Positions 39,626 through 50,237 of a DNA stretch of 64,000 nt are shown in pieces. The notes below the pieces were generated by a model. The model worked only from the letters and a program-made list of their open reading frames with translations, ran no database searches and had not been told where the DNA came from. Made by a program: the position numbers and the translations under genes. Source of the stretch: Pseudohoeflea suaedae (GTDB taxonomy: Bacteria > Pseudomonadota > Alphaproteobacteria > Rhizobiales > Rhizobiaceae); assembly GCF_004354915.1 (NCBI RefSeq), contig NZ_SMSI01000001.1, positions 1,488,001 to 1,552,000 on the forward strand. Direction: 5' to 3'. Numbering within the stretch: the stretch's first letter is position 1; every line of letters starts with the position of its first letter.

Positions 39626-41044
39626 ATGTGGGGCCGTTTCCGCGCCATGCTGGGCACGACCGCCGTCAGGCTCTCCGCCCTCTATCTCGCGCTGTTTGCT
39701 ATCTGTGCCGTGGTGCTCGTCTTCTACGTGACTTCCCTGTCGGAAGGCTTGCTGCGGGGGCAGACCGAAACCGCGATCCACGCCGAACTGCGCGATATCT
39801 CCCGCATCTATCAGGTGCGCGGCATGGCCGGCATGGTCCGCGCCATCGAGCGCCGCTCCCGCCAGCCCGGCGCCAATCTCTACATCATCGCCGCGCCGCA
39901 GGGGCAGATCATTGCCGGCAACGTCGCCTCGCTGCAGCCGGGCGTTCTCGACCGGGAAGGGTGGATCGATACCCCCTTCACCTATGAACGCTACGGTGAT
40001 GCCGAGGAGGGCGAGGAGACCCACCGGGCCATGGCGCGGATCGTTGCGCTTCCCAACGGTATGCGGCTTCTGGTCGGCCGCGATGTCGGTGAGCCGGAAA
40101 AGTTCCGCGGCCTCGTGCGCCATGCGCTTGCCCGCGCCCTTGCCATCATGTTTGTCGGCGCGCTCGCCATCTGGTTCTTCGTCGGGCGACGCGCGCTCAA
40201 GCGCATCGACCACATGTCGGACGCCAGCCGCAAGATCCTGGCCGGCGACCTCAGTCAGCGGCTGCCCGAGGACGGCTCCGGCGACGAGTTCGACCGTCTC
40301 AGCCGTTCGCTCAACACGCTGCTGGGCCGCATCGAACGTCTCAACGAGGGCCTGCGTCAGGTCTCCGACAATATCGCCCACGATCTCAAGACACCGCTGA
40401 CGCGGCTGAGAAACAGGGCCGAGGCCGCACTTGTTTCGACCGACGACAAGGAAGGCTACCGCCAGGCGCTCGAAGAGACGATTGCGGAAAGCGACCAGCT
40501 GATCCGCACCTTCAATGCGCTGCTGATGATCAGCCGCGTGGAAGCCGGCTCCTCCGTCGCCGAAATGGGTGAAGTCGATCTGTCCGGACTGGCTGCGGAT
40601 GCCGCGGAGCTTTACGAGCCGGTGGCCGAGGAAGAGGGCGTGACGCTCACCCAGAACATCGCACAAGGCGTCACGGTCAAGGGCAACCGCGAACTTCTCG
40701 CCCAGGCGCTTGCCAACATGATCGACAATGCGGTCAAATATGCGGGCGACGGCCAGGACAGTCGCATCACGGTCACGCTTGCGGGCGACCGGCAGAATGT
40801 CCGGCTCTGCGTCAGCGACAACGGGCCGGGCATTCCGGAAGACAGGCGTGAGGATGTGATCAAGCGTTTCGTGCGTCTCGATGAAAGCCGCACGAAGCCC
40901 GGGACTGGTCTTGGCCTGAGCCTGGTCCACGCGGTGGCGGGCCTGCATGGCGGCGCGCTGGAACTCGCGGCCACCGACTCCGGCAATACGGAGCGCCCCG
41001 GCCTCAGCGCCACGATTATTCTGCCTGCAAGGGTGACGTCATGA
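39626..41044 (+). CDS. Sensor histidine kinase paired with the degP-linked regulator
   Basis: 472 aa. Two membrane segments (LSALYLALFAICAVVLVFYV and ALAIMFVGALAIWFFVG) enclose a ~130-residue periplasmic sensor region. HAMP, HisKA with His252 (NIAHDLKTPLTRL) and HATPase (SDNGPGIP, GTGLGLSLVHAVAGLHGG shown in part) follow. The signal sensed is unknown; co-location with degP suggests envelope state. Its stop overlaps the glnE start by four bases. Confidence 0.88.
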   Translation: MWGRFRAMLGTTAVRLSALYLALFAICAVVLVFYVTSLSEGLLRGQTETAIHAELRDISRIYQVRGMAGMVRAIERRSRQPGANLYIIAAPQGQIIAGNVASLQPGVLDREGWIDTPFTYERYGDAEEGEETHRAMARIVALPNGMRLLVGRDVGEPEKFRGLVRHALARALAIMFVGALAIWFFVGRRALKRIDHMSDASRKILAGDLSQRLPEDGSGDEFDRLSRSLNTLLGRIERLNEGLRQVSDNIAHDLKTPLTRLRNRAEAALVSTDDKEGYRQALEETIAESDQLIRTFNALLMISRVEAGSSVAEMGEVDLSGLAADAAELYEPVAEEEGVTLTQNIAQGVTVKGNRELLAQALANMIDNAVKYAGDGQDSRITVTLAGDRQNVRLCVSDNGPGIPEDRREDVIKRFVRLDESRTKPGTGLGLSLVHAVAGLHGGALELAATDSGNTERPGLSATIILPARVTS

Positions 41045-44016
41045 CAAACCGTCTCGTCGATCTCGCCAGTTCGCCGATCAAGCCGTTCTCGAAGGACGAT
41101 GCGCAAGAGGCGCTCGAACTGCTGGTCGAACTCGGCGAGGAGCAGCCGCGGCTCGCCGGGTTTGCCGGCCGGAAGAGTGTGGCCCGGGATTTCCTGTGCG
41201 CGGCGCTCTCGCTTTCGCCCTGGTTGTCGGACAGTGCCCGCGTCGATCCGGATGCCCTGGCCGACGCGCTCTTCACTCCGCTCGGCGATCTTCTCGCGGA
41301 TGCCGAAACGCATATGCGCGATGCCTGGCGCGACGAGGACGGGGTGGTATCCGAAGCGACCCTGATGACCGTGCTGAGGCGTTGCAAGCGGCGCGCGGCC
41401 GTCGCCCTGGCGCTCCATGATCTCGCCCGGCTGACGGGTGCGAAGGACACGACGTCCGGTCTGACGCGGCTGGCCGATGCCGGGCTCGCGGGCGCCTTCG
41501 ACTTCCTGTTGCGCTCCGCCCACGACAGCGGCAAGCTCAGGCTGCCGGACCCCGAAAACCCGTCGCGGAATTCCGGCCTCGTGGTCCTCGGCATGGGCAA
41601 GCACGGGGCAGGGGAACTCAACTTCTCCTCCGATATCGATATCGTGGTCTTCTTCGAGCCGGAGGCCGGGATTGTCGTCGATGCGGAAGAGGCGACCGAC
41701 ACGTTCGCCCGGCTCGTGCGCCGGCTCGTGCGCATCATGCAGGAGCGCACCGCCGACGGTTACGTCTTCCGCACCGACCTCAGGCTGCGACCCGATCCGG
41801 GTTCCACGCCGCTGGCCTTCCCCGTGGATGCGGCGATGAACTATTACGAAAGCCGCGGCCAGAACTGGGAGCGCGCCGCCTATATCAAGGCGCGTCCCGT
41901 CGCGGCGGATGTGGAAGCCGGTGCGCGCTTCATCGCCGAGATGGCGCCCTTCGTATTCCGCAAATATCTCGATTACGCCGCCATCGCCGACATCCACTCG
42001 ATCAAGCGGCAGATCCACAGTCATCGCGGTTTCGGCGAGATCGCGGTCAGGGGCCATAACGTCAAGCTCGGGCGCGGTGGCATTCGCGAGATCGAGTTCT
42101 TCGTCCAGACCCAGCAACTCATCGCCGGCGGCAGGACGCCCGCCTTGCGAGGCCGCCGTACCGACGAGATGCTGGCCCAGCTGGCCGAGGCTCACTGGAT
42201 CGACCCGGAATCGGCCGAGAAACTCACTGCCTGCTACTGGTACCTGCGCGATATCGAACACCGTATCCAGATGATGCGCGACGAGCAGTCCCACACCCTG
42301 CCCGAGGACGAGGACGAACTCCGCCGCGTCGCGCTCATGGCCGGTGCCAAAGATATCGGGGCCTTCGGCGGGGCGCTCACCGAACGGCTGAAGACAGTCG
42401 AGACGATCTATGCCGGTCTCTTCGAGAAGGAAGAACGGCTCTCCGGGGAAGCCGGCAATCTTGTCTTCACCGGCGAGGATGATGATCCCGGCACGCTGGA
42501 AACGCTCGCGCGGCTCGGCTTCGAGCGACCCGCCGATGTCTCGCGCATCATCCGTACCTGGCATTATGGCCGCTACCGTGCCACCCGCTCGGCGGAAGCC
42601 CGCGAGCAACTGACCGAACTCACACCGCGCCTCCTCGAAGTGTTCGGTGCCACCCGCCGCGCCGACGAGGCGATCATCCGCTTCGACGAGTTCCTGAAGG
42701 GGCTTCCGGCAGGCATCCAGTTCTTTTCCCTGATCGGCAACAACAAGGGACTTCTGTCGTTCCTCGTCACCGTCATGACGGCGGCGCCGAAGCTTGCCGA
42801 TCTCATCGCCCGCCGTCCGCATGTCTTCGACGGCATGCTCGACCCGACGCTGATGGCGGAACTTCCCACACGCGCTTATCTGGAAGAAAGGCTCTCCGCC
42901 ACGCTTGCCGGGACACTGTCCTACGAGGAGACCCTCGACCGGCTGCGCATCGTCGCCCAGGAACAGAAGTTCCTGATCGGTGTGCGGCTGCTGACCGGCT
43001 CGATCACTGCCGCGCGTGCCGGCGAGGCTTTCACCGATCTCGCCGATCTCATCATCGCCGCAGCGCTCGATGCGGTGCAGGCGGAGATGGAGGAGGCGCA
43101 TGGCACGGTGCCGGGCGGGCGCGCCGTGGTTCTCGGCATGGGCAAGCTCGGCAGCCGCGAACTGACTGCGGGTTCCGACGTCGACATCATCCTGCTCTAT
43201 GACTGCGATCCGGACCTGCCTGATTCCGATGGCGACAAGCCGCTCGATCCGGTGCGCTATTACACCCGCTTCACCCAGCGCCTGGTGGCGGCGTTGTCCT
43301 CGCCGATGGCCGAGGGCGTGCTCTACGAGGTCGATCTCAGGCTGCGTCCGTCCGGTAACAAGGGGCCCGTCGCAACCTCCATCCGGGCCTTTTCGAAATA
43401 CCAGGTCGAGGAGGCCTGGACCTGGGAACACATGGCGTTGACCCGCGCCCGTGTGGTTGCCGGCGATGATCGGCTTGCAACCGATGTCCGCGAAACGATC
43501 GACGGGGTTCTGGGCAGGGAACGCGACGCGAAGGTTCTGCTCAAGGACCTGCGCGAGATGCGCGGCCTGATCGAGACCGAGAAGCCGCCGAAAGACAAGT
43601 GGGACGTCAAGCTCGTCCCTGGCGGCCTTATAGATATCGAATTCATCGCGCAGTATCTCTCGCTCACGGCACGTGCCGACGGCCTCGCGCCCGGTGAGGC
43701 GCTGACGGGAACGATCGAGGTGCTCGAGACCTTGGGACCGGACAGGATCGGACTGGAGGCCGTCGAGAAACTCGTAGCCGCCCATCATCTCTGGATGGCG
43801 CAGACGCAGATCCTGCGGCTCTGCGTGGAAGGCGTCTTCGACCCCGACGACGCGCCCGCCGGATTGACGGACATCCTGCTTCGCGCCGCGAATGCGCCGG
43901 ACATGCGGGCGCTCGAGGCGGACATGACGATGACCTCGCGCGACATCCGCGCGCTGTTTGACGAGATCACACGGAATTCCCGGTCGCCGGAAGCGGCGGC
44001 GGGGAAGGGAGCCTGA
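41041..44016 (+). CDS. glnE: Bifunctional glutamine synthetase adenylyltransferase/deadenylylase
   Basis: 991 aa with two nucleotidyltransferase domains: the adenylyl-removing domain with GMGKHGAGELNFSSDIDIV near residue 184 and the adenylyl-transferring domain with GMGKLGSRELTAGSDVDII near residue 699. A regulatory helical region lies between. It adjusts glutamine synthetase to nitrogen supply under PII control. The full length is present. The gene overlaps the kinase gene by four bases, an unexpected coupling to envelope signalling that is conserved in rhizobia as far as I recall. Confidence 0.95.
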   Translation: MTNRLVDLASSPIKPFSKDDAQEALELLVELGEEQPRLAGFAGRKSVARDFLCAALSLSPWLSDSARVDPDALADALFTPLGDLLADAETHMRDAWRDEDGVVSEATLMTVLRRCKRRAAVALALHDLARLTGAKDTTSGLTRLADAGLAGAFDFLLRSAHDSGKLRLPDPENPSRNSGLVVLGMGKHGAGELNFSSDIDIVVFFEPEAGIVVDAEEATDTFARLVRRLVRIMQERTADGYVFRTDLRLRPDPGSTPLAFPVDAAMNYYESRGQNWERAAYIKARPVAADVEAGARFIAEMAPFVFRKYLDYAAIADIHSIKRQIHSHRGFGEIAVRGHNVKLGRGGIREIEFFVQTQQLIAGGRTPALRGRRTDEMLAQLAEAHWIDPESAEKLTACYWYLRDIEHRIQMMRDEQSHTLPEDEDELRRVALMAGAKDIGAFGGALTERLKTVETIYAGLFEKEERLSGEAGNLVFTGEDDDPGTLETLARLGFERPADVSRIIRTWHYGRYRATRSAEAREQLTELTPRLLEVFGATRRADEAIIRFDEFLKGLPAGIQFFSLIGNNKGLLSFLVTVMTAAPKLADLIARRPHVFDGMLDPTLMAELPTRAYLEERLSATLAGTLSYEETLDRLRIVAQEQKFLIGVRLLTGSITAARAGEAFTDLADLIIAAALDAVQAEMEEAHGTVPGGRAVVLGMGKLGSRELTAGSDVDIILLYDCDPDLPDSDGDKPLDPVRYYTRFTQRLVAALSSPMAEGVLYEVDLRLRPSGNKGPVATSIRAFSKYQVEEAWTWEHMALTRARVVAGDDRLATDVRETIDGVLGRERDAKVLLKDLREMRGLIETEKPPKDKWDVKLVPGGLIDIEFIAQYLSLTARADGLAPGEALTGTIEVLETLGPDRIGLEAVEKLVAAHHLWMAQTQILRLCVEGVFDPDDAPAGLTDILLRAANAPDMRALEADMTMTSRDIRALFDEITRNSRSPEAAAGKGA

Positions 44017-44092
44017 TGCTCCGCAACCGGTTGTCCCCGGCGCATGGGAGCGTCGGGAGAGGACCAGAACCCGCATCGGGGGTGACACAACG

Positions 44093-44629
44093 ATGCAAAG
44101 GATATGCATGATGACCAAGACCCTGACGACATTCGCCGGCCTGGCCGCACTTCTGATCGCAATGCCGGCCTACGCCCAGGATACGGGCCCGGAAGACGGT
44201 GCGATGAAGCACCGCAAGATGGAGCATGGCGGCCGCATGATGGGCCGTTTCGACGCCGATGACGACGGAGCGATTTCCATGGAAGAATTCATGGAAATGG
44301 GTCCGGGCATGATCGAGGGCGCCGATGCAGATGCCGACGGCGAGATCACCTTCGATGAAATGAAGGCCGCATGGGAAGCCAGACGCGAAGAGCGGATGAA
44401 GAAGCGCTTCCTGCGCCGCTTCGATGTCGACGGCGACGGCAAGGTCAGCGTTTCCGAGCTCAAGGACCGCCAGGAGAAGCGCTTTGCCCTTCTCGACGCC
44501 AATAATGACGGCGTGATCTCGAAACAGGAGTTCCGCAAGGGATACCGCGAGTTGGGCTGGGGCAAGGACGGTCGCAAGGGTGACCGCGATCACCGTCGCG
44601 GCGAATGGCACAAGGGCTGGGACGACTGA
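44093..44629 (+). CDS. Exported EF-hand calcium-binding protein
   Basis: 178 aa from the ATG at 44093 (ATG codons at 44108 and 44111 are alternatives). A signal peptide ends at PAYA before QDTGPEDG. Four EF-hand loops are visible: DADDDGAISMEE, DADADGEITFDE, DVDGDGKVSVSE and DANNDGVISKQE, each with the DxDxDG pattern. The C-terminus is basic and His-rich. It is probably a periplasmic Ca2+ or divalent metal binder. It ends in a hairpin shared with pleC. Confidence 0.85.
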   Translation: MQRICMMTKTLTTFAGLAALLIAMPAYAQDTGPEDGAMKHRKMEHGGRMMGRFDADDDGAISMEEFMEMGPGMIEGADADADGEITFDEMKAAWEARREERMKKRFLRRFDVDGDGKVSVSELKDRQEKRFALLDANNDGVISKQEFRKGYRELGWGKDGRKGDRDHRRGEWHKGWDD

Positions 44630-44660
44630 TCCCTCCCGCCGAAACTCCGGCCTGAAGAAA

Positions 44661-44690
44661 ACGGCCGCTCCTCGCGCGAGGGGCGGCCGT
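44661..44690. terminator. Bidirectional terminator hairpin between EF-hand gene and pleC
   Basis: ACGGCCGCTCCTCG pairs with CGAGGGGCGGCCGT (one G-T pair) to give a stem of about 13-14 bp. On the minus strand it is followed by TTTTCTTC, a good terminator for pleC; on the plus strand GTTGTTGT follows, a weaker one for the EF-hand gene. Confidence 0.75.
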
Positions 44691-44697
44691 GTTGTTG

Positions 44698-47158
<2,461 letters not shown>

Positions 47159-47169
<11 letters not shown>

Positions 47170-47288
47170 AATGAATCATTGCCGATTCGGCTTGTCCAGT
47201 GCTTCCGTAAAAACTTTTTTAACCATTTGTTTTTGATCGTTTTCTTACGGATTCGAGTCGCGTTCGGGAGCGCGAATCACTCTGATTC
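47159..47288 (-). promoter_or_regulatory. Cluster of seven GANTC (CcrM) methylation sites upstream of pleC
   Basis: GANTC sites begin at 47159, 47173, 47184, 47250, 47255, 47274 and 47284: seven in 130 bp, where base composition predicts about 0.5. CcrM methylates GANTC in alphaproteobacteria and methylation state can control cell-cycle promoters. The first site lies inside the pleC start region. No clear sigma-70 boxes were assigned. Confidence 0.6.
47219..47226. promoter_or_regulatory. CtrA half-site motif upstream of pleC
   Basis: TTAACCAT at 47219-47226 is an exact match to a recognised CtrA half-motif of Caulobacter. It lies about 50 bp before the pleC start between the GANTC sites. Single half-sites occur by chance, but the context favours a real one. 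Confidence 0.45.
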
Positions 47289-47403
47289 GCGATGCAAATC
47301 ATGTATTTGGGGCAAATCACTTATTGTTGCCGGACGATGACGCGGTTGCGCATTCTCCGGGGGAACCCCCGAAGGTCTGCACAGGAATGCCGAGGCTATG
47401 TCC

Positions 47404-50040
47404 TCAGTTCAGCGTCCGCTCGACGATGTCGCTGACATCCGTCGAGAGTTTTTCGGTCGACTGGATCGCGACCAGCGCCCGCCTTGCCTCTTCCTGCCGT
47501 CCGCTTTCGAGCGAGCGCCAGGAGCGCATGGCAGTCAGCAGACGGGCGGCGAGCTGCGGGTTCTTCGGATCGGTTTCCGTGACGACCTTGGCCAGCAGGC
47601 GGTAACCCTGGCCGTCCGCCCGGTTGAAGCCCGTGGGATTGCCCGCCGAAAAGGCCCCGATGAGCGCCCGAACGCGGTTCGGATTGCCGGCATTGTAGTG
47701 GGGGCTGTCCATCAACTCGATCACCCGCTCGCTCGTTGCGGCACCCGGCGCCATGGCCTGGATCGACATCCACTTGTCCATCACCAGCGGATTGTCGCCG
47801 AAACGGTTTTCGAAGTCGGCGAGGGCCTCCTTCGTTTCCTCAGCGTCGGGGAACTGGTGAACGAGGATCTGGAGCGCCGCCGCCAGCATGGTCATGTTGT
47901 CGGCGGCATCGTAGGCCGCCTTGGCCCGCGAAGGGGTGTCCACGGCTGCCGAGACATAGGACAGCGCCATGGCCGCCAGCGCGCGTTTGCCGGCATCCTC
48001 GGCCGCGGGCGAGTAGGCGCCGTCCGGAAGATCCTCCGAGAGCCTGGCGAAGAGCGCTTCGCCCTTTCTGGCAATCGCGTCGAAGGCGAAGCGCCGCGCG
48101 GTGTGGATGGCGTCGGGATCGATATTGCTGCCGATTTCACGGGCGATGTCCGCCTCCGAGGGAAGCTGCAACACCTGTGCGCGGAAGGCCGGCTCCAGAC
48201 TGTCGTCCTGTGTGGCCGCGATCAGGATGTCGGCCAGATCGTCGGCGGAGGGGAGGTCGCCGCCGTCACGGGCAACTTTCGAGGCCTTGATCAGAAGATC
48301 GGTGGCCGAGGCATTGATCGCCTGCCAGCGCGCCACGCCGTCGGTCTCGTGCCGCGCGATGTGAGCGAGATCGCCGGCCGACTGTTCGATCTGGAGGTTC
48401 ACCGGGGCCGAAAATCCGCGGTTGAGCGAAAGCACCGGGCGTTCCTCGATCCCGGAGAAGGTGAAGGTCTGTGAGCGCTTGGTAAGCTCCAGTACCCCGC
48501 CCTCATGGCCGGTCTCGTCCGGCGAGGGCGTTGTCACGGTGCCGTCAGGCGCAATGAGCGCGAAGGCCAGCGGGATGTGCATCGGCGACTTGTTGGCCTG
48601 CCCCGGCGTCGGCTGCACGGTCTGTTCAAGCGAGACGGAGAGCGTCTTCGCGGCGGCATCATACGTCGTGGAGGCCGAGACCAGCGGTGTGCCGGCCTGA
48701 TTGTACCACAGCATGAACTGGTCGAGCGCCACGCCCGAGACGTCGGCGAAACAGGCGATGTAATCCTCGATCGTGACAGCCTGCCCGTCATGGCGCCCGA
48801 AATAGAGGTCCATGCCTTCCCGGAACTTCGCGGGACCGATGATGGTGCGGATCATGCCGACGACCTCGGACCCCTTCTCGTAGACGGTGGCCGTGTAGAA
48901 GTTGTTGATTTCCTTGTAGGTCGCGGGCCGTACCGGATGCGCGAGCGGACCCGAATCCTCGGGGAACTGGTGCGCTTTCAGGGTCTTGATCTCGGCGATG
49001 CGCTTGACTGGGGCCGATCGCTGGTCCTGCGAGAACGTGTGATCGCGATAGACCGTCAGGCCTTCCTTCAGGCACAGCTGAAACCAGTCGCGGCAGGTGA
49101 TGCGGTTACCTGTCCAGTTGTGGAAATATTCGTGGGCGATGATCGCCTCGATATTCGCGTAGTCCTGGTCTGTCGCGGTTTCCGGATCGGCGAGCACATA
49201 CTTGTCGTTGAAGACGTTCAGGCCCTTGTTCTCCATCGCTCCCATATTGAAGTCGGACACCGCCACGACCATGAAGATGTCGAGATCGTATTCGCGTCCA
49301 TAGGCGTCTTCGTCCCACTTCATCGAGCGTTTGAGCGCATCCATGGCGTAGGTCGCGCGCTCTTCCTTGCCGTGCTCGACATAGATCCTCAGCTCGACCT
49401 CGCGGCCGCTCATGGTGATGAACGTATCGGTGATGACGCCGAGATCACCGGCGACGAGCGCGAACAGGTAGGACGGCTTGGGATGCGGATCGTACCAGGC
49501 AGCGAAGTGCCGGCCGGCGTCGTAATTGCCGGTGCCGAGCGAATTGCCGTTCGACAGGAGGATCGGCACGTCCTTCGGCGCGATGATCGTGACGGTATAG
49601 ACTGTCAGCACGTCGGGACGGTCGTAGAAATAGGTGATGCGCCGGAAGCCTTCGGCCTCGCACTGGGTGCAGTAATTGCCGCTCGAGCGGTAGAGCCCCA
49701 TCAGCTGGGTATTGGTTTCCGGCGAAAGCGTGGTTTCGATGGTGATCTCGAAAGGGTCGGATGCGGGCAGGTTGCGCACCGTCAGCTTGTCCGGGCCGAC
49801 ATCGTAATCGCTGTCTGGAACATCGATGCTGTCGATGCGCAAGGCATCGAGCGTCAGTTCGTCGCCGTCGAACTCCAGCGGGGCATCGGCCGCCGCGCCC
49901 TTGCGGCGCTTCAGGATGGATCGGGCGGCAACTTTCGTCTCCGTCGGGTGGAGTTCGAAGGTGAGGTCTATGCGCTCAACCTCGAAAGCTGTCGGTGTAT
50001 AGTCCTTGAGATGGAATACCTGTCCCGTTTCCGTCCGCAT
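47404..50040 (-). CDS. pepN: Aminopeptidase N, M1 zinc metallopeptidase
   Basis: 878 aa. The exopeptidase motif GAMEN (residues 267-271) precedes the zinc-binding HEYFHNW (His303, Glu304, His307) and the third ligand Glu326 in LKEGLT. The C-terminal helical domain has normal length for PepN. No signal peptide is present, so it is cytoplasmic. It removes N-terminal residues from peptides. It is encoded upstream of pleC on the same strand with a 234-bp gap. Confidence 0.95.
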   Translation of the reverse strand: MRTETGQVFHLKDYTPTAFEVERIDLTFELHPTETKVAARSILKRRKGAAADAPLEFDGDELTLDALRIDSIDVPDSDYDVGPDKLTVRNLPASDPFEITIETTLSPETNTQLMGLYRSSGNYCTQCEAEGFRRITYFYDRPDVLTVYTVTIIAPKDVPILLSNGNSLGTGNYDAGRHFAAWYDPHPKPSYLFALVAGDLGVITDTFITMSGREVELRIYVEHGKEERATYAMDALKRSMKWDEDAYGREYDLDIFMVVAVSDFNMGAMENKGLNVFNDKYVLADPETATDQDYANIEAIIAHEYFHNWTGNRITCRDWFQLCLKEGLTVYRDHTFSQDQRSAPVKRIAEIKTLKAHQFPEDSGPLAHPVRPATYKEINNFYTATVYEKGSEVVGMIRTIIGPAKFREGMDLYFGRHDGQAVTIEDYIACFADVSGVALDQFMLWYNQAGTPLVSASTTYDAAAKTLSVSLEQTVQPTPGQANKSPMHIPLAFALIAPDGTVTTPSPDETGHEGGVLELTKRSQTFTFSGIEERPVLSLNRGFSAPVNLQIEQSAGDLAHIARHETDGVARWQAINASATDLLIKASKVARDGGDLPSADDLADILIAATQDDSLEPAFRAQVLQLPSEADIAREIGSNIDPDAIHTARRFAFDAIARKGEALFARLSEDLPDGAYSPAAEDAGKRALAAMALSYVSAAVDTPSRAKAAYDAADNMTMLAAALQILVHQFPDAEETKEALADFENRFGDNPLVMDKWMSIQAMAPGAATSERVIELMDSPHYNAGNPNRVRALIGAFSAGNPTGFNRADGQGYRLLAKVVTETDPKNPQLAARLLTAMRSWRSLESGRQEEARRALVAIQSTEKLSTDVSDIVERTLN

Positions 50041-50237
50041 GAGATCCCCAGAATCACTCGATTTTCATTCTCAGTAACCTTGATGTCCTAACGTAATATC
50101 TACATATGTCGCAATCCTTGAGGGGCGGGCCGTTTACCTTGGCCCTCGACAAAAGCCGGTGAAGTTATACATTCCACCGATACGGCATCCTCGAGCCATT
50201 CGCCATTGACCTGCTCAGAAGATTTCAGGACTCATTC

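Noticed and set aside
43958-44092. N-terminal extension of the EF-hand protein upstream of 44093
   Set aside because: It overlaps the 3' end of glnE, is Arg-rich and would place the signal peptide internally.
40612-44118. Very long open frame (1168 codons) antisense to glnE
   Set aside because: It is a shadow of the GC-rich glnE codon pattern. glnE on the plus strand has full catalytic motifs, and the antisense product has no domain and is rich in Arg/His/Gly as expected for a shadow.
48505-50091. Plus-strand frame of 528 codons antisense to pepN
   Set aside because: pepN has GAMEN and HEXXH motifs; no motif is visible in the antisense product.
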